Shown piece after piece: positions 11,101 to 22,431 of a DNA stretch of 64,000 nt. Where the stretch lies: NCBI GenBank assembly GCA_020809705.1, contig CP085829.1:4030001-4094000 (forward strand). Direction: 5' to 3'. The stretch's first letter is position 1. Each line of letters starts with the position of its first letter. The stretch comes from Calonectria ilicicola. Its lineage: Eukaryota > Ascomycota > Sordariomycetes > Hypocreales > Nectriaceae. Made by a program: the position numbers and the translations under genes. Under the pieces are notes generated by a model, which did not search any database, had not been told where the DNA came from, and was given only the letters and a program-made list of their open reading frames with translations.

Positions 11101-12554
11101 TTGATGGGGTTCGCGTAGAACCATGGTGCTAAAGTCCGGAGTGCGTATACGAGCATACCAAGACCACACTGGCCAGCTTGTACCCATCCATCCAGATTTC
11201 TGAATTGAATGGACTGGATTAGGTAGCCCCCCGCACTCAGAATGAGGCCAAGATAAACGAAAATATCGACATACTTGATAGGCGGAGCCCGGGTTGATGT
11301 CATAATGGTTCGTACGCGATTCCGGGGATATAGAGCAGTCGAGTGAAATATCTGATCATTCACGATCTTTTCGGGTTGGAGCCACACAGGGTGTGCTCGG
11401 TAGCTCTGATCCGGCTGGTATTTGCGTATTGTCGTGCTCTTCTTCACAATGGTCGCACATAAGAACTGACCCACTACCAGTAACGCTGTGCCGAAAGAAA
11501 ATATCACAGATTTCCTGTCCCCACCACCAACCACCAAGACGGACACTATCAATCCCAATTGGCCAACCAGCCCGACCCCAGCCACTAGCTGTGCTGCTAG
11601 ATGGCCAGCTGGCGTTTGCCTGTTGATCATGAGGCTTGGGGCAGGTGCCAGGTCGTTGTAAACTATAACGATCGGTTGGTGGCTCTGTCGTGGTGCAGCA
11701 ATTGGAGAAATAGTCCGTCCTGGGTGGTTGGTTGGTTCGACCAGTCTCGTCATCGGGAGCCCATACTCCAAGTCTGGTTGTGCATCTTGAGCATACAGCA
11801 ATGATCGTAAATTCGACCATGTCCAGCTTGAAACTTTGATGGTATAAAGTCGTGACATCATTCCGCGCAATCGACCAAGTGCTTCTTGCGATCGGATAGT
11901 CATCGTGACCCAGGGTCCTCGAACGTTGTCGGATCCTACTGATTAAAAACTCAAACATCAGCACGGTTAGATTGCAAAGAACATGGCAATACCAGCTTAC
12001 CAACTTCCTTCATTGCTCCAAGCTTAATAGCAGTCGACATTTTCATGAATTCAAGTGGTGATTCTTCGGAGACAGTGTCAGGGTACAGGAGAATTAGTTC
12101 CGAAAGAGAACCATCTCCCATGCATCTGACCACTTCCTTCCCATTCCACAGCTCGCTCACTTCCTTGGAAGTAGATGACATAGCCTCTAACTCTACAGCG
12201 GCAAGATTCTCTCTAGATCGCCCTATACAGGCCTTAAGCCACGAGACATTGGACACTCTGATGGCGGCCGTCATGACATGGACGATACCAATGGGCCCGA
12301 CGGCAAGTGAAATGCATGCCGCGACTCCAAATATTTGTCCCAGGGATTGGAGTGTCGGACGCTCTGCAAATAGAGTCAAGAACCTAGATTGAACAGTTTC
12401 TCAGCATCAAAGAATAACGTGTATCAGGGCGGCTCAGTGCTTACGGCGCCAAATCTGTCAGGAGGTTGCCCAAGACCGAATCGCCAGCATCAGCGGCGAC
12501 ATATCCGACAAATATACCAAGCGTTATAGAGATAGAAAATAGAATAGATGACAT
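8121..12554 (-). CDS. Large membrane-associated ankyrin-repeat protein
   Basis: Three exons: 12445-12554, 12001-12383 and 8121-11938, 1436 residues. Introns are GTAAGC..CTAG at 12384-12444 and GTAAGC..CAG at 11939-12000. The second acceptor is CAGTAG, so both AGs keep the frame and differ by one residue. The N-terminus starts MSSILFSISITLGIFVGYVA, a hydrophobic segment, followed by LGQIFGVAACISLAVGPIG and at least three further hydrophobic helices near residues 278-400 (GVGLVGQLGLIVSVLVV, FGTALLVVGQFLCATIV, IFVYLGLILSAGGYLI). The middle (about 400-980) is a domain I do not recognise. The C-terminal 430 residues hold about thirteen ankyrin repeats (TPLHRACEGGHRQIALILI type). Probably a membrane-anchored ankyrin scaffold or sensor; this type is common in Pezizomycotina, but no biochemical role is known to me. 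Confidence 0.8.
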
Positions 12555-15500
12555 TTTCTGGAGGTACGGTTGGCATCAAGGTAAAGGGTGAAAAATACAG
12601 ATTGTAAGCGTCAAGAAAAGGTCATGGTAGAAAGAGAAATCATCACCACTGCAAAATCAGGCTCGACATTGCTTTTCCTCAAGCAGGGCTCACCTTAACC
12701 ACGGTGTGCTCATTCTTCTCAGCCATGCAGTTGGCCTTTTCCCTGCCGCCGTGCAGCTTCGGGAGCTTAGGGATGCGGGTACGGCAAGCCGCCAACACTA
12801 CGGTTACGGGTGCTCGCGCGCATGTACCCAGAAGTATTGGGCCCCGATACTTCTACCTTTGCCCACTAAAGAAGCCATGTCTACTGTTTACAATACCGCA
12901 AATCTCTCGAGACCAAAGTACCATCCCATCTTGTGACTTGCAGGTACAGTCCGCAGACGTCAAGTGCTGCGTGCTGAAGACTCCAGCCCGCCTCCGCTTG
13001 CTAGTCTCATTTTTAAGGTCGTCTATTTTATTGAGGCTTTCCCGTGAGCCAATTATTCCGCTGCTGATCCCATGTCTTTTCCCGTGGCTGCGGGAGCCCG
13101 CAGCATAGGGAGGGATTAAATAGTGAAATGTGACAGACTCAAAAGCAAACAGCAATAGCTCGTCGGACATCCGAGCTTTTCCAAATTGGATCAATTGTTC
13201 CTAATTATATACCATACCGCCAGGATTAATAGTGTACGGCTCTCTAGCAAGCAAACATGCGACTTTGACGAATATCACAGGTGTCACCACCATTCCCGAG
13301 ATGCCACCCCCTTCCTATCATGCCTACACTGCTTCGAATCCCACAGATGAAATATCAAGGGAAATATTTTCTTGGTAGTAGTTAGTGATAATAAATCCCA
13401 AATGGCCTTTGCGGGGCTCACTCCATCTGCGCCCATAAATGGTGGCAGCACGTTATCCCATCAAGCTAGTTTGCAGGCAAATAGCCGGTGGCTTACACCC
13501 TGGCAGATGAATTATTATTTACGCCCACGACGGTCAGCCGCGTTTTTGAGTACAAGCTGCAGGGATTAAAAATGTTTACTGTAGAGATCCTCTGCCAAAA
13601 GTTTTCCGCTCAGCCCAGCCCGGGAAACGATTCCTATTGGGCTCATCTAGGGCTGTTGCACAACATTTCATGCCAGAAGTATGGATACATCGAAATCATA
13701 CCAATCTAGAATAAGACCAATGTATATATACCTCGAGACCTTCCGCTCTACACATGTCCATTCCCATTTAGCTGAGACATCAGGGGGTGTATGGAGAGTG
13801 CCTGGTTGATGTCCCAAAAACTCGTAGGCCTGAAAATGCGCCCCAATTTAAAACAAAAAAACTTCATCAGCGCAGGCGTACATACGGCCTTCCAGACAGT
13901 GTTAAAAAAGAAAGAAAAAAAATATCTCCCGCCAGAATAGAGGTGGAAGTTAAAGGCAGCTTTTATTCTCGCCTTCTGGTCAATCGCGCAGCCTCAGCAT
14001 GGCATTCACTTAGATCATTGACTGGCCAGTTTCTGGATGACAGGTGTGCATACTTTTTCACGGGAGCAGCCTTGGTACAGAGGTTTTCCCGTTATTTTGA
14101 ATGGCTTGGAGTGTGTCCGTCAAGCCCCTGCATCAGCTTCACCCACTTAGAGGTCGCACAATGGCTGAAGACCTGTGGCCAATCTCTAGTCCAATGCGCT
14201 TCTGTCAGCCAGGCTACTAGTACATTCCCTGTGGCTCAGCAGGTCACATCATTCTCACGGGTGTAAATTTTAGAGGAATTAAGGCCACATCTTAGATCCA
14301 AGCCACAGCCTTCCATGGTGAGCCCAAAAGCCATTCACGGAGCGTTGCGGTTGCTCCTCAGAATCCGGACCAAGACCCAATACTCTCAACAACACGGCCC
14401 AACTTCTCCCCCAGATACTTTCTCTTGGAAAGTTAGGATACTGGGAGGCCTGGGGAAAATTGGAGCACCAGCCGAGCACACGTCGACATTGAGTCCCACC
14501 GAATTGAACAACAGTGGCGGCAAGCATGTGTGGGCGCCAAGTCAGGCGCTGCCACTGCGGATTGCGCAAAATCTCATTGCAGGAATGTCTAATACGCGTG
14601 ATCTAATTCTGGAGGCCGATTTCCCATTTCACTTTTCTTCGTCCATTAGGTAGGCCCCGCGCGACAAGTTCTAAATCCACCATGAAGCCAGCTCACGTAC
14701 CTGATTCCCCCACGAAAACTCCACATCGTCTAACGCTTGCGACATCCTGCATACTGAATACAAAATATTCAGGAATATTGGTGCCGTGCCCTCCCTAAAA
14801 CTGTTGAGGGGTCGATATGAGGACGCCAGATCTCTCAGGGCGAATAAGACTCCTACCAAGTACAGTCATGTTTCCGCAGTTGGATCGGATATCCACAAAA
14901 ATAATGAACTTCAATCCAGCCAGACAAACCCATCATTCATTCCCAAACATACTTTGTATTTATTTTTGCTATAAAATGGGCTGCTCTGAAAACGAGGCAA
15001 TATTGTAGGAGGTCCTATGAGAGTATAGAGTCCAACACCTGCCTTGCTGCTACCCATAAGACGTGTGTTATAATGGTGGTGACATCAATAGGCTAACATC
15101 GGCCCATGCTACGATAGTGCGCCATGATCTGCACGCTAACCACATCCCGAATGGATCGAGCCGCCAGCACCGTGCCCGCACCGTCCATGGGTACGAGTCG
15201 GTACAGGTAAACAGAGGAGGATTAGTGATATAGCAACGCGCTGACAATTGCAGCTACAGCGTGAACCAAGACAGAATTTGCTCCGGGTACCAAAAATACC
15301 GTTGTCATCACCTAATTTAGGTGCAACTGGGTGTATACTTCATCCCGTTCCCTGATTCGCTGGCGTGCCCTTGTTTATCACCGTCCCCTGTAGGTAGTAC
15401 TTTACATTCAAGCAAATCCGAAAATTTTCGCTATTACTGGATGCGATGCCGATTTTGGTGTGTGATCTTTTTTCTTTTTTTTCTTCTTTTCTTCTTTTCA

Positions 15501-18500
15501 CTTGATAAAAAAATAAATGAAAAAACCGTTACAAACTCACTAGTGTCGTCTTGTCACTCTACGTGCGTGTGTACATTCACATGAATGGGAAGAATCCAAT
15601 TACCAGAGCACGTGTCCTCGTCGATGACATTCGCGTAGGTGCCTTTCTTTTTGGGGCACACACTGCACACACACGCGATGAGCCGAATGAGCGGTGTCAA
15701 CTGATGGCAAACAAAAACAGGCCATTTACCCCTCATTTAGCCCTTTGTGCGACATGGCCATCTAAGGCATCTAGATCGGGAGTCTGTGGGCGCAGCTTGT
15801 TCACGCCATCACGCAGCCTACCCTAGATTTCCCGGTAGCCTCGCAGCTAAAGTGGACCGGCGCGGGCGCCGAAAGGATTCGCGAGTTGCATTTTTTTGGA
15901 GCGTTTCAAAATGCCGGATCACCAGGGTTGCTTCGTTTGAGAAAACGTGACAGTACCGGCCCGTGTGAGTGAATTACAGGACCTCCCACAAACCGACTCT
16001 GGTCGCGATGGTTCAGCCAAGGGCTTCCCTGCGACCTTGTGTGGCGCGCGCTGGGGGCTGGCCCCCAAGTAAGGAACGGGCAAAGCGCCATCGCCAGTGG
16101 GCGTTTCCATGTTCCCGTAGCACCTCACATGCCAAACACGAGGGGAGCGAGTTAATATTATTAGCTGCCTGTGCTCTGCATAGGCTGGACGAACTAAGCT
16201 GGTTTATGGTCCGTATCCCGAAATAATTTCGGAAGCGCACATCTAAGAGTGATGAAGGATAGATTAATGGTGATGAAGCAATCACGGGTAACTTCAGGGA
16301 TGCATCTGGTCGGCAGCGTCCCACTTGACCGCCGACACGTGGGTTGCCCTCACTCATGGCAGGGCACTGCAGTGAAGATGCATGATGATCGCGGGTCTGG
16401 GCGTGCCACGGCAATCGACTTGCTTGTTGTCTTGGGGCGTCGGTGTCCATGTCCATGTCCATGTTCCGTGTTCCATGTGTCTGCTGGCATTGTCATCTCC
16501 TCGTTCCATCAATGCCTCCCATCTCCGTCATTTTGACTCGCGCCAGCGCTCCGGGCAGGCAGTTGTTCCATCCCATTCCCTTTTCATTCTCTAGGCTGGC
16601 TGGTGGTTCTTGGCCTTCTACGACGGGCCGCGGTACGGTACGCCATTTGTCGTCTCGTGCTCGTCAGGCGGCCCGCAAAGCCAAGCCAAGCCATGGCCAG
16701 CCCCCCCTCCCTTGCAAACCTGTCCCACTTTTGTCTCGCCGTGCCATGGCTCCAGCGTGACCTGGGCTGCAGCTATTGGTGTCTACCGTACTTGACTTGT
16801 CGTGCATCACATCGGGTAATGACGCTGGAGGGGGAGGGGGAGAGGGTCCTGTTGGCCCAGGCGTGGTCGACCTGCAGATGCTGCAAGGCAGATCGATATT
16901 TTGGCGACTTGTGCATTGGACAGGATGGATTTGTTGTTCCTTCTTCTTCTTCTTCTTCACATGTCATACCACCACCAACAACAACAACAACAACACGACT
17001 GACGACGGGATGCCAACACAATCCGCAGGGAGGCAGCGCATCTTTGCCTAGGCTGGCTGGTAGTCTGACAGAGTCCCAAGGCAACCTGTCTCTGGTTCTT
17101 GGCCCCCCCACACGCACCACCCCGACTTTGGATCGTCCCCTCCATCATGGACGGCGGAACCTACCGTAGTTTCAGCGCTCGAGTGCGCGGTTAACTGTGA
17201 TTGGGCGTGGCGCACAGAGTCAAGAGAGACATTTGGCGTGGGAAGCATGTGAAAGGGGACAATGTTCCAGCTCAGGCGAGGTACCGGATGGTTGCGACTG
17301 GCTGAGGTGCTGTGCGTCATCTGATGGGCGCCTCGTTTTCCCCGTGTGTGTGTGTGTGTTTATGCATTTGCGTGTGTGTGATGGTGGTGGTGGTGCTCAT
17401 TGAAGGCGGCGGCGATTAAAAAATAAAATGCCCGTTCTGCCCGCTGCGTTGTTGCTGCTGTGCCTGGACTGATTACAACCGTTACCGTTTGCAAAAACTC
17501 TGCTGCGCGGTGATCCAAAAGAGAGAGGAGCCACACCACGCAACTCTTTCGCCACGCAACTGGCGCATGCAAGCTGCAGGGCCCCGTTTACGCTTGCTTT
17601 TTGAGTTGTGGTCTGCTGTCCGAAATCCCCTTTTTTCGCTCACTCTTGACTCGTTAACCTCACCTCGTTGATACTTATCGCTGCTCTTCTGGGCTGACTC
17701 CACAGCGACATCGGCCCGGGAACTCTTGAGGGTAAGGTGACTTTTTTTTTGGGGTCCAGGCCAAGCCGGCCAAGCAAGCCAGATAGAATTTGCTAACCAA
17801 CGAACCGTTCGTGGGCACACAGGCTCCCGTCGTTTCTGCTAAAAGACCGCACCCGATTCATTCTCTTCCCCTCGGCCTAGGGTGGTGATAGTCCGGGGAT
17901 TGCCAGCTTGACCGTTTTTTTCTTGCTCCTTTTTGCTCCCCTTTTTTTCGCCAATATCTTTTTTGCTCTGCAGGGCTTCCAACCGAAATCGCCAACTACG
18001 CTTGACGACTCCTAATCTCGTCTCTCCCAGCGTCACAATATCAATCGTTAAGCAAGCCCTCTCTGGTGGACCGCACTAGAGGCGCTCCCCTCACGGCGCT
18101 ATTCTCGCCGCGCATGGCACCACAGCCAACGGTCCCTAGCAAGCCTGGCTGCGCCTGGACATTTCATCTGGCTTGAAGCCCTCGCTACCCACCGCGCTGC
18201 AGCTACACCGCCCAATCACCCTGGCGGCAAAGGCAGCAGGACAGGCACAGGGCCACGCACAGGGCCACACACAGCAGTAGACACCCCCTGTCCTGGCCGC
18301 TTTGGGTTTGAGCACCCTGGGCTCTATTCCCGCATCCTCCTCCACTTGGCCCGGAGCCGGGTTGCTGTGGGCTGCCGTGGGCTGCCGTCCAAGTCTTTTA
18401 ACGAGACATCCCCCGCAGACTCTGCAGCGGTCGCATATTAAGACAGGTGCAGACCGCAACTTCGAATCCCTTCGCTTGACTTGTTTCTGCCGCAACGCCC

Positions 18501-18786
18501 CTTGGCTTCACCGCGCGAATCTTTGCCTTGGCTGGCTGGCTCCGGAAATTGCGTCTTGACGTTTTTTTGCCAACTTGATTATTATATCAAGGCACAAGAA
18601 CCCAAGACTCGATTTGACAACCTCGACAGCCCTCGCGTGTCTTGGACAACCTTTTTTTCTTTTTCTTGTGTTCCATTTCCTTATCTGTTTAAGCTTGATC
18701 GCCTACAACTCAAAATAGAATAAGTAAAAAAAAAACATCAATCCACCACTGCGACTGGACCCCGCGTCGAATGTGCGCCCGTCATT
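12555..18786. other. Long gene-poor spacer with simple repeats
   Basis: About 6.2 kb. Many short frames overlap in both strands, but none shows family resemblance, splice-compatible extension or plausible composition. Pyrimidine-rich stretches and simple repeats occur (TCT/TTC near 16938, CAA near 16975-16992, GT near 17344-17359, GGT near 17382). The last 1-2 kb before 18787 is pyrimidine-rich with CT tracts, like a fungal promoter and long 5' leader. I see no tRNA or rRNA. Confidence 0.5.
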
Positions 18787-19659
18787 ATGGAGGAAAGGTC
18801 GAGCTCCAGAGCTTCGGGAACTACCTACCACAGCTTCAATGATGGGGACCTCTTTGAGCCCGCATCTCCCCCACGACCTCCCGTCACCTACGACAGCAAG
18901 AGCCTCCAGCAGCTCGAGCATCTGCAGCTTCAACTACAACGACAACAACGCGAGGCCCAGGCTCTAAAGGACCGACGCCCCTCTACGGGCGCAAAGATGC
19001 AGAGGCAAGACTCGGGATACGAGTCAAACACACCTCCCCGTCGCACATCAACATCAAATTCTAGAACCTCAGTCGGCCGACGGGGCTCCAACGGATCGAC
19101 CAACGGCAACGGCAACGGCGGCGGTGGGGTTGCATCCCGGTTCCGCAACAGACCGTCCCTGCGCCGGGCTGCCAAATCTCACCAGAGCACCGCCCGCAAC
19201 AGTAACCAGTCGTTGCATCTCGTCGGCTCCAACCAGCCCGGCCAGTCGGCGGCCTTCTTCCACTTCCCCTCCCCCGAACCGATCCAGCTCGCCGACACAA
19301 CTCCCGATGCCCGCGTGGCTCCCACGCCATCACCTACGCCACCGCCCCAGACCACACACTACTGGACCAGCGATCGAACACGCCGCCTCGAGTATGCCGC
19401 CATCGACGCCGCCACCCGCGGCGTCAAGGGATGGGTCATGAAGCACCTCATCCCGGAGTGCTTTGTGCCCAAGGAAAACAGACATGTTTCCTTTGATGAT
19501 GACTCAGGTAGCGTGCGCCGCTACAGACTGGATCTTGAAGAGGATGGCGACGAGAAATCGGCCCATCACAAGAGTCTGCGTCGACGCAGAGGCTGGCGCT
19601 TCTGGCGTCGTCGCAATGACACCATCAACAACAACAATATTGGCCTGCCCACCATTTGA
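18787..19659 (+). CDS. Conserved fungal low-complexity protein, basic C-terminus
   Basis: Single exon of 290 residues starting MEERSSSRASGTTYHS. The first two thirds are Ser/Pro/Asn/Gly-rich and likely disordered, with a short Gln-rich coiled-coil-like stretch (LQQLEHLQLQLQRQQREAQA, about 40-60) and the motif DSGYES (about 78-83). The conserved-looking core is near 200-240: RRLEYAAIDAATRGVKGWVM, then IPECFVPKENRHVSFDDD. The tail is strongly basic (SLRRRRGWRFWRRRND), possibly a nuclear or membrane-surface targeting signal. I believe similar proteins exist across Sordariomycetes, but I know of no function. Confidence 0.75.
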   Translation: MEERSSSRASGTTYHSFNDGDLFEPASPPRPPVTYDSKSLQQLEHLQLQLQRQQREAQALKDRRPSTGAKMQRQDSGYESNTPPRRTSTSNSRTSVGRRGSNGSTNGNGNGGGGVASRFRNRPSLRRAAKSHQSTARNSNQSLHLVGSNQPGQSAAFFHFPSPEPIQLADTTPDARVAPTPSPTPPPQTTHYWTSDRTRRLEYAAIDAATRGVKGWVMKHLIPECFVPKENRHVSFDDDSGSVRRYRLDLEEDGDEKSAHHKSLRRRRGWRFWRRRNDTINNNNIGLPTI

Positions 19660-20317
19660 TTTCGTCCGCTTTTTTTTTATACTGGGCCCGCATTATATGG
19701 TTTTGCTAATGATTTTATTGCTTATTTTTTAATACTGGCATTGCAAGGGAGTAGCATCGTTGGCGTTATATACCCTCTGGCTTTTTCGTCATGGCATACA
19801 GGCTCGCAAGATACACGTCATTTTGATTGAATGCATACAGACAGATGAGATGATACAGAAGGATTAGCTAGATGACGGAATGATGGATGAGAAGCATGAC
19901 ACATGTGTGTAGCGAGTTTACTTATGTGCCCATTGTGAACAGTCAAACATGGCACAATATACTGCATTGACATTTATTCCGAGATCAAGGATCCTTTGAA
20001 CACGAGCCCATTTGAATTGTGTGAGTTCTTGGTTGAACTTTGGACACGCCGATTCTTTGTCTCAGAACGGGGGAGGCGCACGGAAACTGGTTCTTTGAAC
20101 CCTCATACTGCAGACTAGAAGAAAATATTAATCAGAGATTGATCTCTTCTCAAAATCTTACTGGATATTCCTTGGATGCTGCCGTGGTTTGCTTACATGG
20201 ACTTAGAGAGATTGGCGATTAGACTTTAGGACGGTAGCGAGCCACCCAACAACCTTGTGCGATCTTGAGTTCTCGACTCGCCGTAGTCATCAGGGGTGCC
20301 GGCCCGAATACTTCCAA
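19660..20317. other. Spacer before GCR1_C gene
   Basis: About 660 bases including the 3' flank of the preceding gene and the presumed promoter of the next. No gene is seen. Confidence 0.5.
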
Positions 20318-21979
20318 ATGGAGTGGAGACGCGGGGAGTCCCACGCACCGGGCAGGTCGTATCAGAACATCGCCCAGGATGCCTTGGCCCTGCTCTCCCT
20401 TCGGGCTCCAGAGTGCGTTCCGGAGGCATCCCGGTCGGTGGGGCCGCCGACCCGGGGCCCACTCCGATCACAAATGACAAACGAACGCAGTGGCCATGCG
20501 CAGGCGCAGATGCCGACCGAAAATGCCGGAGACGACCGCATGAATGTCACGGATCAATCGCTTTACCACGAGATGAACGATATAGTATTCAATTTGTGCC
20601 AATACCGGTCCGATATTGAGGCTCTTAAGAGGCAAAACGAGGAGTTGCTCAAGAGAATGGACCAATGCGAGAGATGTAGCTTAGCCGCGAAGCTTTTGGT
20701 AGACGGAATCAAGAGGTCTGTTGCTGACGTTCGACAAGATCCTGGATTAGCGGGGAAGGGAACTCCAAGCATTGAGACGGATATACGACGAGGCATGCGT
20801 AATGATCCTGCCGAAAGTACTGACAATAATTCCTTTTCTCAACAGGAACCAGAGCAGCCGATTCGATTACCGCCAATACTGCCACGAGGTCAGCCAAGCA
20901 CCGGAGATCGTCCGGAACCGAGCCAGGATGCACAAGCGGACCACCGCCAAGCTAAAACGCCCGAGAACCTTTCAGAGGATGACCTTGTACAACCCTCGAT
21001 TCTGGGCAAGGATTTGGCACCCGCGCTAAGCACAAGATCGAGGGCTAGGAAGATGAGAGAGGCTTTCAACCCATCCCCTCAACATGGCATTTCCAAAAAG
21101 AAAAGGAACAAGAAGAATGCGGCGAAATCCCTGGCTACCAAGCGAATAGCTAGATCTGAGGTTGGAATATTAGCTGGACAGTCGCGCGTCTCGAAATTTC
21201 GACAGACCCTACAGGACTTGGAGAATTCTACTACCAAGAAACGATTGCAAATCCGATCGCCGAGTGGCGCAAGGAGCACCCAGGACGCTTCTGACGCGGT
21301 TGCTGCTAGAACCAGGAGCGCCAGTCGTCGGGTTTCTCGTTCACAAAGTCGAGACACCGAGTCCGAGCTGATCCCATCCGATGACCAGGACAACTATGAA
21401 CCAAGTGTTTCATGTTCATCGAATTCCTCTGAGTCATCCAAGGCAACCACGACAAGTGTCGCAGGTGATGATTCCACTTCGAATGTTCCTGGACCCTCCA
21501 AATTATCTGGAGACCCTGGACCAAGCGTAGCTCGCCCCAGCCCTGCCCGCAAGGCTCGCAAGGCTCGCCCTGGCACCGCTTTTAAACAGGCCCAGTACAA
21601 CATGATGCGATCTGGCCCCGAGTACGCCCCTGGACCAGCTGGCCGGCGATTCAAGTTCCAGATGAACCCGCGAGGCATCAAAGAAATGTGGGACGAGTTC
21701 ATGGAGGGTACGAATGGCAATTTGTCAATAAAGTATCTGGAGAAGGCCTATGGAACGACCTGGCGCACAGGCCCGCTACGAGAGCGCAGGTATGCAAGCA
21801 ACTACGTGGGACGCCGCAAAAAGATTGTGAGCCTGGTCAATGAAATATGCAAAAAGGAGGGGATTGAGCCGGAAGAAGCTTGCAGACGGTTGGATGAAAA
21901 AGTAGATGGGAGGATCCAAATGATGCTTGACTTGGTGAAAAAGGGCAAAGACCCCCTAAAGTCAATGCCCCCACGATAG
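20318..21979 (+). CDS. GCR1_C-domain DNA-binding protein
   Basis: Single exon. The frame is open from a TTG at 20255, but the first in-frame ATG is 20318 (MEWRRGES, 553 residues); the ATG at 20474 (MTNERSGHAQ, 501 residues) is an alternative. A coiled coil lies near residues 84-125 (YRSDIEALKRQNEELLKRMD). A long disordered basic/Ser-rich middle has KKKRNKKNAAK, an NLS-like stretch. The C-terminal 90 residues resemble the GCR1_C fold seen in yeast Gcr1-type activators and in Crypton recombinases: FQMNPRGIKEMWDEFMEG, LEKAYGTTWRTGP, then YVGRRKKIVSLVNEI. Probably a sequence-specific DNA-binding protein. No recombinase catalytic domain is present, so it is not an intact Crypton. Confidence 0.7.
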   Translation: MEWRRGESHAPGRSYQNIAQDALALLSLRAPECVPEASRSVGPPTRGPLRSQMTNERSGHAQAQMPTENAGDDRMNVTDQSLYHEMNDIVFNLCQYRSDIEALKRQNEELLKRMDQCERCSLAAKLLVDGIKRSVADVRQDPGLAGKGTPSIETDIRRGMRNDPAESTDNNSFSQQEPEQPIRLPPILPRGQPSTGDRPEPSQDAQADHRQAKTPENLSEDDLVQPSILGKDLAPALSTRSRARKMREAFNPSPQHGISKKKRNKKNAAKSLATKRIARSEVGILAGQSRVSKFRQTLQDLENSTTKKRLQIRSPSGARSTQDASDAVAARTRSASRRVSRSQSRDTESELIPSDDQDNYEPSVSCSSNSSESSKATTTSVAGDDSTSNVPGPSKLSGDPGPSVARPSPARKARKARPGTAFKQAQYNMMRSGPEYAPGPAGRRFKFQMNPRGIKEMWDEFMEGTNGNLSIKYLEKAYGTTWRTGPLRERRYASNYVGRRKKIVSLVNEICKKEGIEPEEACRRLDEKVDGRIQMMLDLVKKGKDPLKSMPPR

Positions 21980-22431
21980 AATAATTATGTTATAAATTTT
22001 GTCCCGAATTCTCACCTTTTCCAAATATTTTTCGATGTTGCTTGATCTCATTTCATTGTTGTGTGCCAAGTCTTGACCCATTGACCCCCACGCTCACCTT
22101 TGAACCAAGGAGTTTCATATTTTGCGAACACCAAGAAGAATAAAGAGAAATTTAGATGCACCGCATTGTTATTTTAGGGCTCTGGTGTTTCGTAGTTAAA
22201 AAATACGAGACGTGAACGGGAGTCATGCTAAGGAACAAGGCCTTTGAACACAGTGGTTCGCTGGCGAGTTTTCTATCAAAGAAACCCGAGGGAAAGAAAG
22301 AAGCACTGATTGGTAATGGCAAATAAATGCTCCGTGTTTGGTTGAGGAAGGTACGCGCTTCGTTCTTCAGTTACACCGCAGTTCCGGACAGCTCCTTTCC
22401 CTAACCTTCTCAGTCTCGATTTCCACTCATC
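21980..22431. other. Spacer between two plus-strand nuclear-type genes
   Basis: About 450 bases. No open frame is worth calling; it is the 3' flank of the GCR1_C gene and promoter of the next gene. Confidence 0.5.

Noticed and set aside
13787..14266. 159-codon frame
   Set aside because: Composition and lack of neighbouring exons do not support a gene; no family resemblance.
16603..17169. 188-codon frame in the long spacer
   Set aside because: Low-complexity Ser/Thr/Pro runs come from simple repeats, several frames overlap on both strands, and no conserved block or splice extension is seen.
20255..20317. Upstream extension of the GCR1_C frame
   Set aside because: The frame begins with TTG, not ATG; fungi rarely start there, so the first ATG (20318) was used.
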